This document shows positions 53,249 to 62,640 of a stretch of 64,000 nucleotides of DNA, one piece after another (position 1 is the first letter of the stretch; each line of letters begins with the position of its first letter). A program made the position numbers and the translations under genes. The DNA comes from Marinifilum_A sediminis (GTDB lineage: Bacteria > Bacteroidota > Bacteroidia > Bacteroidales > Marinifilaceae), in NCBI GenBank assembly GCA_947496465.1, contig CANMCX010000017.1:1-64000 (forward strand). Direction: 5' to 3'. The notes below the pieces were generated by a model that did no database searches, was not told where the DNA came from, and worked only from the letters and a program-made list of their open reading frames with translations.

Positions 53249-54193
53249 ATGAAATTTACTATACTTGAACCAATTGGAATGACTGCTTGTAAATATGGTC
53301 AATTCAAAAAGGAATTTGAGGAACTTGGACACGAATTGGTGTTTTTTGGAGATCGAAATGAAAATGAAGAAGAGCTAATTAAACGTGCTGAAGGAGCCGA
53401 TGCAATTGTTGTCAGCAATATTCCTATTAGCAAAAACTTTATCGATGCCTGTCCAAATCTTTCGATGATTTCGGTTGCATTTACTGGAGTTGATCATATC
53501 GACATGAAAGCTTGTAATGAGCGTAATATTTTGGTGTCGAATGCTGCAGGTTTCTCTACTGAATCTGTTGCAGAATTGACCATTGGTATGATTTTATCGG
53601 TTTACCGCAAGATTGTTGGTGGAGATGCCATGACTCGTTTTGGTGGCGATAGAGGAGGATTTTTAGGAATCGAATTAAATGGAAAGACACTTGGGATTAT
53701 TGGAGCTGGTGAAATAGGTCTTAGAGTAGCTGAGATTGCCAAAGTATTCAAATGTAAGGTTCTTGCTTATAGTAGAAGTGAAAAGAGCGTAGAAGGTCTT
53801 ACATTCGTTGATAAGGAAACTCTGTTAAAAGAATCTGATATTGTTTCTTTACATGTTCCATTGAGTGAAGCAACCAAAGGTTTAATTTCAACCGATGAGT
53901 TTAAAATGATGAAACCTGAAGCGATTTTAATTAATACTGCTCGCGGACCAGTTGTGGATAGTGAGGCTTTATGTGTTGCTTTGGAAGAGAGTGAAATTGC
54001 AGGTGCTGCGGTTGATGTTTACGAAAAAGAACCGCCATTGGATAAAGAGCATATCTTGTTTACTGCACCAAATTTAATCATGCTTCCACATATTGCTTAC
54101 GCAACCAACGAATCGTTCGATAAGCGAATTAATATCGTAATGGAGAATATTAAATTGTGGTTACAAGGAAAACCAAGAAATATAATGAATTAA
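53249..54193 (+). CDS. D-isomer-specific 2-hydroxyacid dehydrogenase
   Basis: The 314-residue NAD(P)-dependent enzyme is of the phosphoglycerate/hydroxypyruvate dehydrogenase type. The Rossmann motif is LGIIGAGEIGLRVAEIA (about 145-161). The catalytic residues are visible: Arg in INTARGPVVDSEAL (about 228-241), Glu in DVYEKEPPLD (about 255-264) and His in MLPHIAYAT (about 283). There is no regulatory ACT domain, so it is more likely a general 2-hydroxyacid reductase than SerA. It stands alone and ends at the shared terminator region at 54209. Confidence 0.9.
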   Translation: MKFTILEPIGMTACKYGQFKKEFEELGHELVFFGDRNENEEELIKRAEGADAIVVSNIPISKNFIDACPNLSMISVAFTGVDHIDMKACNERNILVSNAAGFSTESVAELTIGMILSVYRKIVGGDAMTRFGGDRGGFLGIELNGKTLGIIGAGEIGLRVAEIAKVFKCKVLAYSRSEKSVEGLTFVDKETLLKESDIVSLHVPLSEATKGLISTDEFKMMKPEAILINTARGPVVDSEALCVALEESEIAGAAVDVYEKEPPLDKEHILFTAPNLIMLPHIAYATNESFDKRINIVMENIKLWLQGKPRNIMN

Positions 54194-54208
54194 AGAAATT
54201 CCAAACAT

Positions 54209-54250
54209 CAAATCCCAAGCTCCAATTCAGGAATTTGGGATTTGTATTTT
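54209..54250. terminator. Terminator region between convergent genes
   Basis: Stem caaatccca (54209-54217) with tgggatttg (54236-54244) around an 18-base loop, followed by tatttt. A second short repeat (agctcca / tggagct) overlaps it, so two alternative folds are possible. Confidence 0.55.
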
Positions 54251-54256
54251 GGAGCT

Positions 54257-54952
54257 TTATTTTACAATCTTCACTAACTGTGTAATTCCCGTTAGTTTTC
54301 CTTTCTTGTTATACGATTCGCTACGAATTGTGCCAATATCTTTCGATATCCACATTACATTGTGCATTCTAACATTTACAAATCCGGTTTTACTCTGCAC
54401 ATCCTCTGAAAGTTTATAGGTGTTAAAAGTACCAGCAGGAGTATCAATACTTTCCTTAGCCTCAACTTTTCGATTGATAATATTAGTCGTCATGTTCATA
54501 TTCATCATGCCACCTTCAATACTAATAGTGATGGATCCATCTTTTAAGGATTGACCAGGAGACAGTTTTGCAGGATAGATTAAATCATCTGTGGTGATTT
54601 TGACTTCCATATCTTTGAAAGCTTCCATCTGTTTCTGATTCATGTATTTATCCATATCAATATAAAATTCATTTCCCTTACATCTAAAAGTAATGGTATC
54701 CTGCATGATGACTTCATCTTTCGATTTTGCATCCTTTGTAGTCTGAAGCAAGGAATAAATGGTTTCGCCACCTTTGTTTTTTATGGATAAAAGTTTCTGA
54801 CTGTAACTTCCCATTAGCTTTCCTTTGGCATTGGTCATTTCGTAATGTAATTCTGTGCCAACAGTATTTGGAATATAAATGGTGCATTCCTGTGCTAATG
54901 TGATAATACTACTCGCTAAAACTAGTAGTAGCATATAAAGTAACTTCTTCAT
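54257..54952 (-). CDS. Exported DUF3108/TapB-like protein
   Basis: The 231-residue protein has a signal peptide (MKKLLYMLLLVLASSIITLAQ). The mature part is a run of beta strands: GTELHYEMTNAKGKLMGSY, then the paired KVEAKESIDTPAGTFNTYKL (about 160-180), and WISKDIGTIRSESYNKKGK near the end. This last pair, a TPAGTF/Y strand before a WI/YxxxxGxVR strand, is typical of the DUF3108-type periplasmic beta proteins. The function is unknown. It is convergent with the dehydrogenase gene. Confidence 0.65.
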   Translation of the reverse strand: MKKLLYMLLLVLASSIITLAQECTIYIPNTVGTELHYEMTNAKGKLMGSYSQKLLSIKNKGGETIYSLLQTTKDAKSKDEVIMQDTITFRCKGNEFYIDMDKYMNQKQMEAFKDMEVKITTDDLIYPAKLSPGQSLKDGSITISIEGGMMNMNMTTNIINRKVEAKESIDTPAGTFNTYKLSEDVQSKTGFVNVRMHNVMWISKDIGTIRSESYNKKGKLTGITQLVKIVK

Positions 54953-55227
54953 GAAAGTTTATATTTTGACTATTTAAGTGGAATAATAGTCTTGTTTAAA
55001 GTGAATTGGTATGAATTGCGAATGCAAATAAGAGTTTGAGGATCAAAACTGAATACTAAATTTAAGGATAATGGCAGGAATGATAAAATAAAATTTAGCA
55101 ATGATTTGATAAATTAAGACTATATGGTCTTATTTTATGCTACTTTTCTTAGATAGGCTCAAAAAGTTTGATAATTTTATAAAAGAATAGGCTGAATGGT
55201 ATTATCAGCTACAAACTATGAGATAAA

Positions 55228-55659
55228 ATGAAATTGGAAATACAAGAATTTGAATTTGGTGAGCGACCACAAGTTACGCGTCCAAATCGAGAAATATTAA
55301 CGCTTTTGGGCGAAGAAGGAATACGAAAGCTGGTCGATGATCATTACAACATGCTTCGGGAAAGTAGTTTTTTCCATTTGTTCCCGCAAGGTGATGCCGA
55401 TTTTGAGGCAGCAAAATTACGATCATCAGATTTCTTTATTCAGATTTTGGGAGGACCGCAATATTTTAATCAGAATAGGGGAGAGCCGATGTTGGTGCGA
55501 CGTCACCGTCCGTTTCAAATTACACCCGAAGCACGCAGAGTGTGGTTGCAATGTTATCAGCAATTGTTACCGGAATTGAATTTGCCAGAGGAGATGTTAC
55601 TCTCATACTGGAATTATTTGAATGTATTTTCTACCTGGATGATAAACACCGAAGAATAA
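55228..55659 (+). CDS. Truncated haemoglobin (2/2 globin)
   Basis: The 143-residue protein fits the truncated globin family: IRKLVDDHYNMLRESSFFHLFP (read as two halves, about 32-53) forms the B/C helices with Tyr40 near the expected B10 position. Then follow the GGPQYF turn, GEPMLVRRHRPFQI with proximal His93, and the final helices with RRVWLQCYQQLL. The type is nearest to the short globins of groups II/III. It likely binds oxygen or nitric oxide and detoxifies the latter. It shares a bidirectional terminator with the convergent TM2 gene. Confidence 0.88.
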   Translation: MKLEIQEFEFGERPQVTRPNREILTLLGEEGIRKLVDDHYNMLRESSFFHLFPQGDADFEAAKLRSSDFFIQILGGPQYFNQNRGEPMLVRRHRPFQITPEARRVWLQCYQQLLPELNLPEEMLLSYWNYLNVFSTWMINTEE

Positions 55660-55660
55660 A

Positions 55661-55693
55661 AAAAGAGATCTGCATTGCAGATCTCTTTTGGTA
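55661..55693. terminator. Bidirectional terminator
   Basis: Perfect 13-bp stem (55661-55673 with 55677-55689) with a 3-base loop, flanked by A on the left and T on the right, lying right after the globin stop and just beyond the stop of the convergent TM2 gene. Confidence 0.85.
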
Positions 55694-55709
55694 TAAGCAT
55701 AACTATAGC

Positions 55710-55934
55710 TTAGTTCTTTATGTAACGTCCTTCTTTATCCTTAAAGCTTCCAACAGCAATAATAATAAAATCGATAAGTGTCCAAATTCCTAAACCTCCT
55801 AAGGTTAATAACATTAAAACTCCAGTACCAATTTTCCCGGCATAGAAACGGTGAACTCCTAATCCGCCAAGGAAGAAACAAAGTAATAGCATTGCGACAA
55901 AATTTCTATCGCTTCTTTGATCTACGATTTCCAT
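55710..55934 (-). CDS. TM2-domain membrane protein
   Basis: The 74-residue protein matches the TM2 domain: LCFFLGGLGVHRFYAGKIGTG (in two parts, about 18-38), then a second span and DFIIIAV. TM2 proteins are small two-span membrane proteins of unclear function. The short hydrophilic tail (GSFKDKEGRYIKN) follows. It stands alone. Confidence 0.85.
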   Translation of the reverse strand: MEIVDQRSDRNFVAMLLLCFFLGGLGVHRFYAGKIGTGVLMLLTLGGLGIWTLIDFIIIAVGSFKDKEGRYIKN

Positions 55935-56004
55935 AAATTATAATTTATACATATTAAACAAGCATGTAAAGTACATAAAAATTAGAATAATTACAGAACA
56001 GAAT

Positions 56005-56040
56005 GCACAAAAAAAGCTACTGATAATTACCAGTAGCTTT
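56005..56040 (-). terminator. Terminator of queA
   Basis: On the minus strand aaagctactg and cagtagcttt form a perfect 10-bp hairpin with an 8-base loop, followed by seven T residues. It lies about 25 bases after the queA stop. Confidence 0.8.
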
Positions 56041-56062
56041 CTATTATGCAAATATTTTAGTC

Positions 56063-57112
56063 TTAGATGATTAGCATTGCATCACCATAAGTTCCAAATC
56101 TGTATTTTTCTTTAATAGCTTCTTCGTAAGCAGCCATTACATTATCGTAACCTCCAAATGCACAAACCATCATCATTAAAGTAGATAAAGGAAGGTGAAA
56201 GTTGGTAATCATTCTGTTTGGCACGTGGAATTCGTATGGAGGGAAAATAAATTTATTTGTCCATCCTTCGAAAGGTTTCAATGTTCCCATTGTTGAAACA
56301 GAGCTTTCTAAAGTTCTCATTACAGTTGTTCCAACTGCACAAACATTCTTTTTCTTCTTCTTAGCAGCATTTACTTTTTCAACAGCTTCATCTTCAATAA
56401 AGATTTGCTCTGAATCCATTTTGTGCTTGGTTAAATCTTCAACATCAACGGTTCTAAAGTTACCCAAACCAACATGAAGAGTTACTTCAGCAAAGTCGAT
56501 ACCTTTAATTTCCAAACGCTTCATCAACTCACGGCTAAAGTGCATACCTGCAGTTGGAGCAGCAACAGCACCTTCGTGTTTTGCGAAAATAGTTTGGTAA
56601 CGATCTGCATCTTCAGGTTCAACTGAACGATCGATGAATTTTGGAAGTGGAGTTTCTCCTAATCCAAAAAGCGTCTTTTTGAAATCTTCGTAAGGACCGT
56701 CGTAAAGGAAACGTAAAGTTCTACCTCTCGAAGTTGTGTTATCAATTACCTCAGCAACCAATAAATCATCATCACCAAAGTACAATTTATTACCAATTCT
56801 GATCTTACGTGCAGGATCAACCAAAACGTCCCATAATCTTTGCTCACGGTTCAATTCTCTCAACAAGAATACTTCAATTTCCGCTCCGGTTTTTTCTTTG
56901 TTACCGTATAAACGAGCAGGAAATACTTTGGTATTGTTGAACACCATTACATCTTCATCGTCGAAATACTCGATCAAATCTTTAAAGATTTTGTGTTCAA
57001 TTTTACCCGTCTCTTTGTGAAGTACCATTAAGCGAGATTCATCTCTATTATAGGCTGGATGTAAAGCAATAAGTTCTGTAGGCAATTTATACTTAAACTT
57101 AGATAACTTCAT
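56063..57112 (-). CDS. queA: S-adenosylmethionine:tRNA ribosyltransferase-isomerase
   Basis: This 349-residue enzyme moves the ribose part of SAM onto preQ1 in tRNA to make epoxyqueuosine. The family signatures are clear: MKLSKFKYKLPTELIALHPA at the N terminus, VFNNTKVFPARLYG (about 55-68), GAVAAPTAGMHFS (about 187-199), ALxVGLGNFRTV-like HVGLGNFRTV and the late ITNFHLPLSTLMM. The length is standard. It lies downstream of truB in the conserved block, 82 bases apart. Confidence 0.95.
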   Translation of the reverse strand: MKLSKFKYKLPTELIALHPAYNRDESRLMVLHKETGKIEHKIFKDLIEYFDDEDVMVFNNTKVFPARLYGNKEKTGAEIEVFLLRELNREQRLWDVLVDPARKIRIGNKLYFGDDDLLVAEVIDNTTSRGRTLRFLYDGPYEDFKKTLFGLGETPLPKFIDRSVEPEDADRYQTIFAKHEGAVAAPTAGMHFSRELMKRLEIKGIDFAEVTLHVGLGNFRTVDVEDLTKHKMDSEQIFIEDEAVEKVNAAKKKKKNVCAVGTTVMRTLESSVSTMGTLKPFEGWTNKFIFPPYEFHVPNRMITNFHLPLSTLMMMVCAFGGYDNVMAAYEEAIKEKYRFGTYGDAMLII

Positions 57113-57194
57113 AAGGCTGAATGACTTTTATGTTATATTTTTTGATAATGGGAAAGTGCAAAGCTTTCCTTTTTACGAAAAAGTTGCAAGATAG

Positions 57195-57899
57195 TTATAA
57201 ATTTTCTAAGAATTTTATAAAATCTTCAATTTCAATAGCATCGTCGATTTTGAAATCGCCGATTTGAGTACGTTGCAGAGCCGTTAAGTGAGCACCACTA
57301 TTTAGTGCTTGCCCAATATCTCTTGCTAAAGCTCTGATATAAGTTCCTTTGCTACAGACTACTCTGATTTTCAGGATGTTCTTTTCGAACTCTAAAACTT
57401 CAATTTCATCTATAACCAATGTTTTTTTCTTGATCTCAACTTCCTGACCTTTACGAGCATACTCGTAAGCTCTTTTTCCATTTACTTTTACCGCAGAATA
57501 ATCTGGCGGACGTTGTTCAATGGTTCCAATAAAACCTTTTAAAGTTTCATCAACAAGTTCACGAGTAATGTGTTCAGTTGGATATTCCTGATCAATTTCT
57601 GTCTCTAAATCGAAAGATGGAGTTGTAGCACCTAATTGTAAAGTGGCAATGTACTCTTTTACTTGTGACTGATAGGTATCTATCTGTTTGGTGTATTTAC
57701 CAACACAAACAATCATCAATCCGGTAGCCAAAGGATCTAATGTTCCTGCATGTCCGACCTTAATTTTTTTCACACGTAGTTTGTGCTTGATTTTGAACTT
57801 TATCTTGTTCACCAAATCAAACGAAGTCCACTCGTAAGGTTTATTCAGAAGAATAAAAGCACCTTGTTGAAAATCATTATCAGTCTCGAATCGAATCAT
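57195..57899 (-). CDS. truB: tRNA pseudouridine(55) synthase
   Basis: The 234-residue protein makes pseudouridine at position 55 in the T loop of tRNAs. It has INLNKPYEWTSF-like ILLNKPYEWTSFDLV, then the catalytic motif GHAGTLDPLATGLM (about 49-62, active Asp at about 55), PPDYSAVKVNGKRAYEYAR, and the GTYIRALARDIG strand. The C-terminal PUA domain is absent, as in many Bacteroidota. It starts 39 bases after uppP on the minus strand. Confidence 0.95.
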   Translation of the reverse strand: MIRFETDNDFQQGAFILLNKPYEWTSFDLVNKIKFKIKHKLRVKKIKVGHAGTLDPLATGLMIVCVGKYTKQIDTYQSQVKEYIATLQLGATTPSFDLETEIDQEYPTEHITRELVDETLKGFIGTIEQRPPDYSAVKVNGKRAYEYARKGQEVEIKKKTLVIDEIEVLEFEKNILKIRVVCSKGTYIRALARDIGQALNSGAHLTALQRTQIGDFKIDDAIEIEDFIKFLENL

Positions 57900-57938
57900 C
57901 TACAGTCAAAATTTAAAAGGAAAAGCCCTTTTTTAGAA

Positions 57939-58727
57939 TTAGGCTGCAAAAATAGCAATTACTCCGATAATCAGGCAATAAAATGCAAAATAGATTAGTT
58001 TTCCTTTTTTAACCAACTTAATCATCCAGCTACAGGCAAGTAATCCTGAGGCGAAAGCAGCAATAAATCCAACGATTAAAGGTGTTACTTCGAGTGAACC
58101 ACCCGATGTAAATTCGCCACTAAAAAGGCATAATATATTTTCACCAATAATTGGAACCAAAACCATAAGGAATGAGAATTTGGCAACATCGGCTTTTTTA
58201 TTTCCCAGCAATAATCCGGTTGCAATAGTTGCTCCCGATCTTGAAATACCAGGAAGAATAGCAAATGTTTGAGCCAAACCAATAATTAAAGCATCCTTGA
58301 AGGAAATTTCTTTATCTTTTTGTTTGGCGTAATAGGTAAATCCGAGAAGAGTAGCTGTAACCAAAAGCATACAACCAACTATTAGAAGAATTCCATTGTT
58401 ATCGAAAAGTGCGGCTACTTCATCTTTAAAAAAGACACCAACAATTCCGATCGGAATCATTGAAACTGCAATTTTAGCAATGTATTGAGTTGATTCGTTC
58501 CACTGAAAGCTAAAAACATCACGAATCAATGATAAAATATCTTTTCGGAATACAATTATGGTACTTAAAACAGTTGCACCATGTACCACCACCGTAAAGG
58601 CAAGATTGTTTTCGGCATTTACGCCTAAAAGCGCTTTACCCAATTCAAGATGTCCACTGCTGCTTACAGGCAGAAATTCAGTGAGTCCCTGGAGCAATCC
58701 AAGGATCAAGGCTTCAATCCAATTCAT
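57939..58727 (-). CDS. uppP: Undecaprenyl-diphosphatase (UppP/BacA)
   Basis: The 262-residue, eight-span membrane protein recycles the carrier lipid for peptidoglycan and O-antigen by removing a phosphate from undecaprenyl diphosphate. The first active-site motif reads LLQGLTEFLPVSSSGHLEL (about 12-30), and the second is in LPGISRSGATIATGLLLG (about 159-176, catalytic Arg/Ser). The length is typical. It is the centre of the conserved ftsX to queA block. Confidence 0.95.
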   Translation of the reverse strand: MNWIEALILGLLQGLTEFLPVSSSGHLELGKALLGVNAENNLAFTVVVHGATVLSTIIVFRKDILSLIRDVFSFQWNESTQYIAKIAVSMIPIGIVGVFFKDEVAALFDNNGILLIVGCMLLVTATLLGFTYYAKQKDKEISFKDALIIGLAQTFAILPGISRSGATIATGLLLGNKKADVAKFSFLMVLVPIIGENILCLFSGEFTSGGSLEVTPLIVGFIAAFASGLLACSWMIKLVKKGKLIYFAFYCLIIGVIAIFAA

Positions 58728-58781
58728 AAAATAAGTAGTAAGATTTTCCGATTATTATTCCGGAGTCAAGAATTTGATACG

Positions 58782-59024
58782 TTACTTGTCGGCTTTAGGT
58801 TTCTTCATGATTGCATAGATTTCGAATGCAAAACCAAAAAGAACAACCAATGGAGCAAGCGTAATACGTCTAAAGCTGAAGATACTTTCATCAAACACAT
58901 TTGGATCATCCGATCCTCCACCCATCATCAATAAAAATCCTATAATGATGATCACAAATCCGATAAGGAGTAACTTGTAATTCTCTTTACCAAGAGCAAA
59001 TCCGGCTTTATTATCTTGTTTCAT
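58782..59024 (-). CDS. DUF3098 small membrane protein
   Basis: The 80-residue protein has FALGKENYKLLLIGFVIIIIGF (in two halves, residues 9-30), a short GGGSDDPNVFDESIFSFRR loop and a second span (RITLAPLVVLFGFAFEIYAI). This matches DUF3098, which is Bacteroidota-specific and lies between ftsX and uppP in many of their genomes. The function is not known, though the position suggests a link with division or the envelope. Confidence 0.9.
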   Translation of the reverse strand: MKQDNKAGFALGKENYKLLLIGFVIIIIGFLLMMGGGSDDPNVFDESIFSFRRITLAPLVVLFGFAFEIYAIMKKPKADK

Positions 59025-59105
59025 GAAATTCTTTTTTTAACGATTTCGGCTTGTTCGGCTACAAAAGTAAACAATAAAATTAAAATTCTAGTACTGACTT
59101 AAAGA

Positions 59106-59978
59106 TTAATACAAGGATCTGGATTCCAATCTTAGGTATTTATTTACGGCAAATAGAGTAGAAATCCAGGTGATGAATAATCCCAGAAGAATAATTAGTA
59201 AAAACAGTACACCAATCATTTCTACATTGCTAAAATTAATAACTTGTCGCAATTCTTTTTGTGAGAAGTAAATTACAGCAGATAACATAGCGTTGGCGAT
59301 TAAAGCTCCTAAAATCCCATGTAGAAAGCTTGTTCCCATGAATGGTTTTCGAATAAAAGAGCGAGTTGCACCAACCAATTGCATTGTATTAATGATAAAA
59401 CGCTGTGAATAAATCGAAAGTCGAATGGTGTTGTTGATTAATGTAAAAGAGATAATAAAAAGCAATCCACTAAATGCAAGAATGATAAAACTAATGCGTT
59501 TTACATTATCGTTTACAAGGTGTACTAATGATTTTTGGTAATATACCTCTTGTACCTGAGCATATTTCGTGAAATCTTTTTCAATAACTGCGATGCTATC
59601 AGGATTGGCATATTCCGCGTATAATTTAACGTCGATAGTTGCTTGCAGCGGATTGTAACCTAAAAAGGAAAGGAAATCTTCGCCCAATTCTTTTTGAAGC
59701 TCCTTGGCAGCAGTTTCCTTATCAACAAACTCAGTAGCTTTTACATATTCAGTTGCGTCTAAGGTTTTTTGCAGACGTCTTATTTCAACTTCCTTAACGT
59801 TATCTTTTAAAATGATAGAGACACCAATGTTCTCTTTTACGTAATTCGACAGTTGATTTGCATTCAGAATTAACAATCCCATTAATCCTAACATGAAAAG
59901 AACCAATGAAATACTGATAACCGATGTAATGTATGAGGAACGAAGTCTTCGTTTTGTACCTTTTTCTTTGTATGCCAT
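59106..59978 (-). CDS. ftsX: Cell division protein FtsX-like permease
   Basis: This 290-residue protein has an N-terminal span (about 18-40), a large extracytoplasmic loop (about 45-165, with the GVSIILKDNVKEVEIRRLQ start typical of FtsX), and three C-terminal spans (about 165-190, 222-240, 255-280). The FtsX signature NTMQLVGATRSFIRKPF is at about 195-211. FtsX works with the ATPase FtsE to control peptidoglycan hydrolases at the septum. FtsE is not next to it, as is usual in this phylum. Confidence 0.92.
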   Translation of the reverse strand: MAYKEKGTKRRLRSSYITSVISISLVLFMLGLMGLLILNANQLSNYVKENIGVSIILKDNVKEVEIRRLQKTLDATEYVKATEFVDKETAAKELQKELGEDFLSFLGYNPLQATIDVKLYAEYANPDSIAVIEKDFTKYAQVQEVYYQKSLVHLVNDNVKRISFIILAFSGLLFIISFTLINNTIRLSIYSQRFIINTMQLVGATRSFIRKPFMGTSFLHGILGALIANAMLSAVIYFSQKELRQVINFSNVEMIGVLFLLIILLGLFITWISTLFAVNKYLRLESRSLY

Positions 59979-60171
59979 TTAGTAGCGTGTTTTAACTTGA
60001 TAAGGATTGGTCACATGCGAAAATACAATTTTTAAACAAAAAAGGAATGATTATCAAGTTTGAATTGGTTTATGATTTGAAATCAGACTTATAAAAATCG
60101 GCAATTGTCAAATCAATGCCTCATTTTTGTTAAATTTGTTTTGAATTCACCACTAAACACAAAAAGATACA

Positions 60172-61644
60172 TTGGGAATCATTCGTCAACAAACCATAAA
60201 AGGATCGGTAGTATCCTATATTGGAGCCATTCTTGGATTTATCAACACAGGAATACTTTTTCCTCGATTTTTGGAAGCTGATCAAATTGGTTTGATCAAC
60301 TGGATAGGACCAATGGCGGCTATTGTGGCTCAATTTTCTTCTTTGGGATTCAATAATGTTACGGCACGTTTATTCCCTTATTTTCGAAATGAAAATCGAA
60401 ATCATAACGGCTACCTGTTTATTTTGTTTTGGGTGGGAATGGCAGGCTTTGTCTTGGCATTAATCAGTTATTTTGCACTGCATCCCTTTGCTGTTGATGC
60501 TTATCAAGATGAATCGCCTCTCTATTTGGATTATTTGGTATATTTGATTCCGCTGGTATTTTTCACTATATTTTTCAATTTATTTGACGCTTACAATCGG
60601 GTTTTATACGATGCTGTCTCAGGAACTTTTTTTAGAGATATTGTCTTTAAAATTCTCAATCTTACGATCATTTTCTTGTTCGCGCTGAATGTATTGAATT
60701 TTTCAGACTTTGTTCTTTTGTATGTAATAGCCTATTGTTTGCCGACTTTATTGCTGTTTCTATTGCTTTGGTATAGAGGGAAAATATCATTTGCTTCCAA
60801 TTTAAAATTTGTTCGACCAACGCTTCGAAAATCGATGATAAGTGTTTCTTTATATGGGATTTTGAATGGCTTGAGCGATAAGTTAGCAAACCATATTGAT
60901 AAAGTAATGATTGTTAGCTATGTTGGATTGGGCGCTAATGGTATTTATGCAACCATGGCTAACTTTGGCGTATTGGTTTCTATGCCATCACGAACTTTAA
61001 GAAAAATTGCCAGTACTGTAATTGCTGAAGCTTGGAAAAAGAAAGATTTGAAGACAATTGCTCAAATCTACACACAAAGTGGTTTGCATCAATTCATGGC
61101 GGGATGCCTTTTATTTATTGGTATTTGGGCGAATATTGATAATGTAATAGAAATAGTAACTGATAGATTTATAGATGGTAAATATGTAATCTTTTTTATT
61201 GGAATAGGGCATGTAATTCAAATGGCATCAGGAGTTAGTGGAGTGATTCTTCAATCGTCTCCTTACTACAAAATGCAAGCTGTTTTTATGGCGATTTATG
61301 GTGTTTTGGTCATTCTAACCAACCTGATCGTGATACCTATTTGGGGAATAAATGGTGCCGCAATTGCTTCGGTATCTGCAACTCTGGTATTTAATCTGTT
61401 GAAATATATGTTTTTGTATAAGAAATACAAATTTCAACCATTTAACTACAAATACCTTTTGGTGATATTGGTTGCCATAGGCTCATACTATACAGGAAAC
61501 TTGCTACCAAAGCAAGATTGGTTTATTTTGGATATTATCTTCAGGTCTGGCATTGTTGGTGGTTTGTATCTGGTTTTAACTTTTGCATTTAAGATCTCAA
61601 CAGATTTTAACCAATTCATAAAAAAGACAGTTGGATTAAAATAA
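60172..61644 (+). CDS. Oligosaccharide flippase-family (Wzx-like) membrane protein
   Basis: The 490-residue, 12-14 span protein belongs to the MOP/MATE-type polysaccharide transporter group. The N-terminal KGSVVSYIGAILGFINTGILFPRFL (in two halves, about 10-34) is the usual opening. It starts at TTG (60172), since no ATG lies nearby in frame and the first span begins at once. It probably flips a lipid-linked sugar chain. The genes to the right for an LpxL-like acyltransferase, a TagD-like enzyme and a TagF-like transferase suggest a surface-glycan locus at the right edge. Confidence 0.85.
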   Translation: MGIIRQQTIKGSVVSYIGAILGFINTGILFPRFLEADQIGLINWIGPMAAIVAQFSSLGFNNVTARLFPYFRNENRNHNGYLFILFWVGMAGFVLALISYFALHPFAVDAYQDESPLYLDYLVYLIPLVFFTIFFNLFDAYNRVLYDAVSGTFFRDIVFKILNLTIIFLFALNVLNFSDFVLLYVIAYCLPTLLLFLLLWYRGKISFASNLKFVRPTLRKSMISVSLYGILNGLSDKLANHIDKVMIVSYVGLGANGIYATMANFGVLVSMPSRTLRKIASTVIAEAWKKKDLKTIAQIYTQSGLHQFMAGCLLFIGIWANIDNVIEIVTDRFIDGKYVIFFIGIGHVIQMASGVSGVILQSSPYYKMQAVFMAIYGVLVILTNLIVIPIWGINGAAIASVSATLVFNLLKYMFLYKKYKFQPFNYKYLLVILVAIGSYYTGNLLPKQDWFILDIIFRSGIVGGLYLVLTFAFKISTDFNQFIKKTVGLK

Positions 61645-61653
61645 ACAAAAGGA

Positions 61654-62535
61654 TTAATGAAGTATTTCGTGCTCTTGTTTTTTTAATTTCCATCTTTTGT
61701 GGCTCCATAGCCAGTCTTCTGGTTTGTTACGAATTTGCTCCTCAAGTAATTTTGTGTGTTGTTTTGTGATACTGCCATACTCAGCATCGCGTGGATTTTC
61801 TTCAATAATTTTTAATTCCACATCGTAATGTCCACGTTTTGTCCGGGTGATATACAGAAACACAACTGCGTAGTCGTAATCTACAGCATATTTTTCGGTG
61901 CCGAACATTACCGCAGTGTCCTGATTCAAAAACTTTGTCCAGAATAGGTTTTTCTTTTTCCGGTTTGGAGATTGATCACAACCAAATCCAACTAAATAGC
62001 CTTTGTCTTTTTTTTGTTCTAAAAATTCTTTTGTGGCACGCTTTGGAACCAATTGCAATCCTGATTTAGATCGGGTTTCTCTAAATTTTTTATCGAAAAA
62101 CTTATTAGAAAGCGGTTTGTATATGGCGCTTGTTTTGTGTTTTAATGATCCGGCAAGCCCAGTTGCTACCATTTCCCAATTGCTGTAATGACCAAAGGCT
62201 AGTACGATACTTTTTTTCTTTTCATATAGATGATCAAGAGCTCCGGGATTCACTATCCTACATCTCTTTTCGGCTTCCTTAGCACTCATGCTAAAACATT
62301 TTATGCTTTCAACTATAAAATCACTGAAAAAGCGATTGAATGCTTTGGCAATTTTATGATGTTCCAGTTCACTTTTTTCCGGAAATGAACTTCTGATATT
62401 ATTTAGAATTAAATTCTTGCGATATCTAAATATGTAATGATTTAATACAAATAAAAGATCTGCAATTAGATACAATACTCCAAGTGGAAGTAAAGAAAGA
62501 GGTTTTAGAAACAGGTAGTAGAGTACTCGTGTCAT
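61654..62535 (-). CDS. Lipid A biosynthesis-type lysophospholipid acyltransferase (LpxL/HtrB-like)
   Basis: The 293-residue protein has an N-terminal hydrophobic segment (about 9-30) and the LpxL-type active-site motif with H-x4-E in AFGHYSNWEMVATG (His and Glu, about 116-129). The GFGCDQSPN block (about 172-180) and FGTEKYAVDY follow. It transfers a fatty acyl chain to lipid A or a related lipid on the inner face of the inner membrane. It is convergent with the flippase gene, with a 9-base gap between the ends. Confidence 0.88.
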   Translation of the reverse strand: MTRVLYYLFLKPLSLLPLGVLYLIADLLFVLNHYIFRYRKNLILNNIRSSFPEKSELEHHKIAKAFNRFFSDFIVESIKCFSMSAKEAEKRCRIVNPGALDHLYEKKKSIVLAFGHYSNWEMVATGLAGSLKHKTSAIYKPLSNKFFDKKFRETRSKSGLQLVPKRATKEFLEQKKDKGYLVGFGCDQSPNRKKKNLFWTKFLNQDTAVMFGTEKYAVDYDYAVVFLYITRTKRGHYDVELKIIEENPRDAEYGSITKQHTKLLEEQIRNKPEDWLWSHKRWKLKKQEHEILH

Positions 62536-62640
62536 ATGGGGCGATTAGTGGTTCGCCACAAATATACAAGCATACTTCTAAAAACAATATTTACGCTAAA
62601 ATCTATTTTAATTTTAAATTAGAAAAAGTCGTTGATGGAA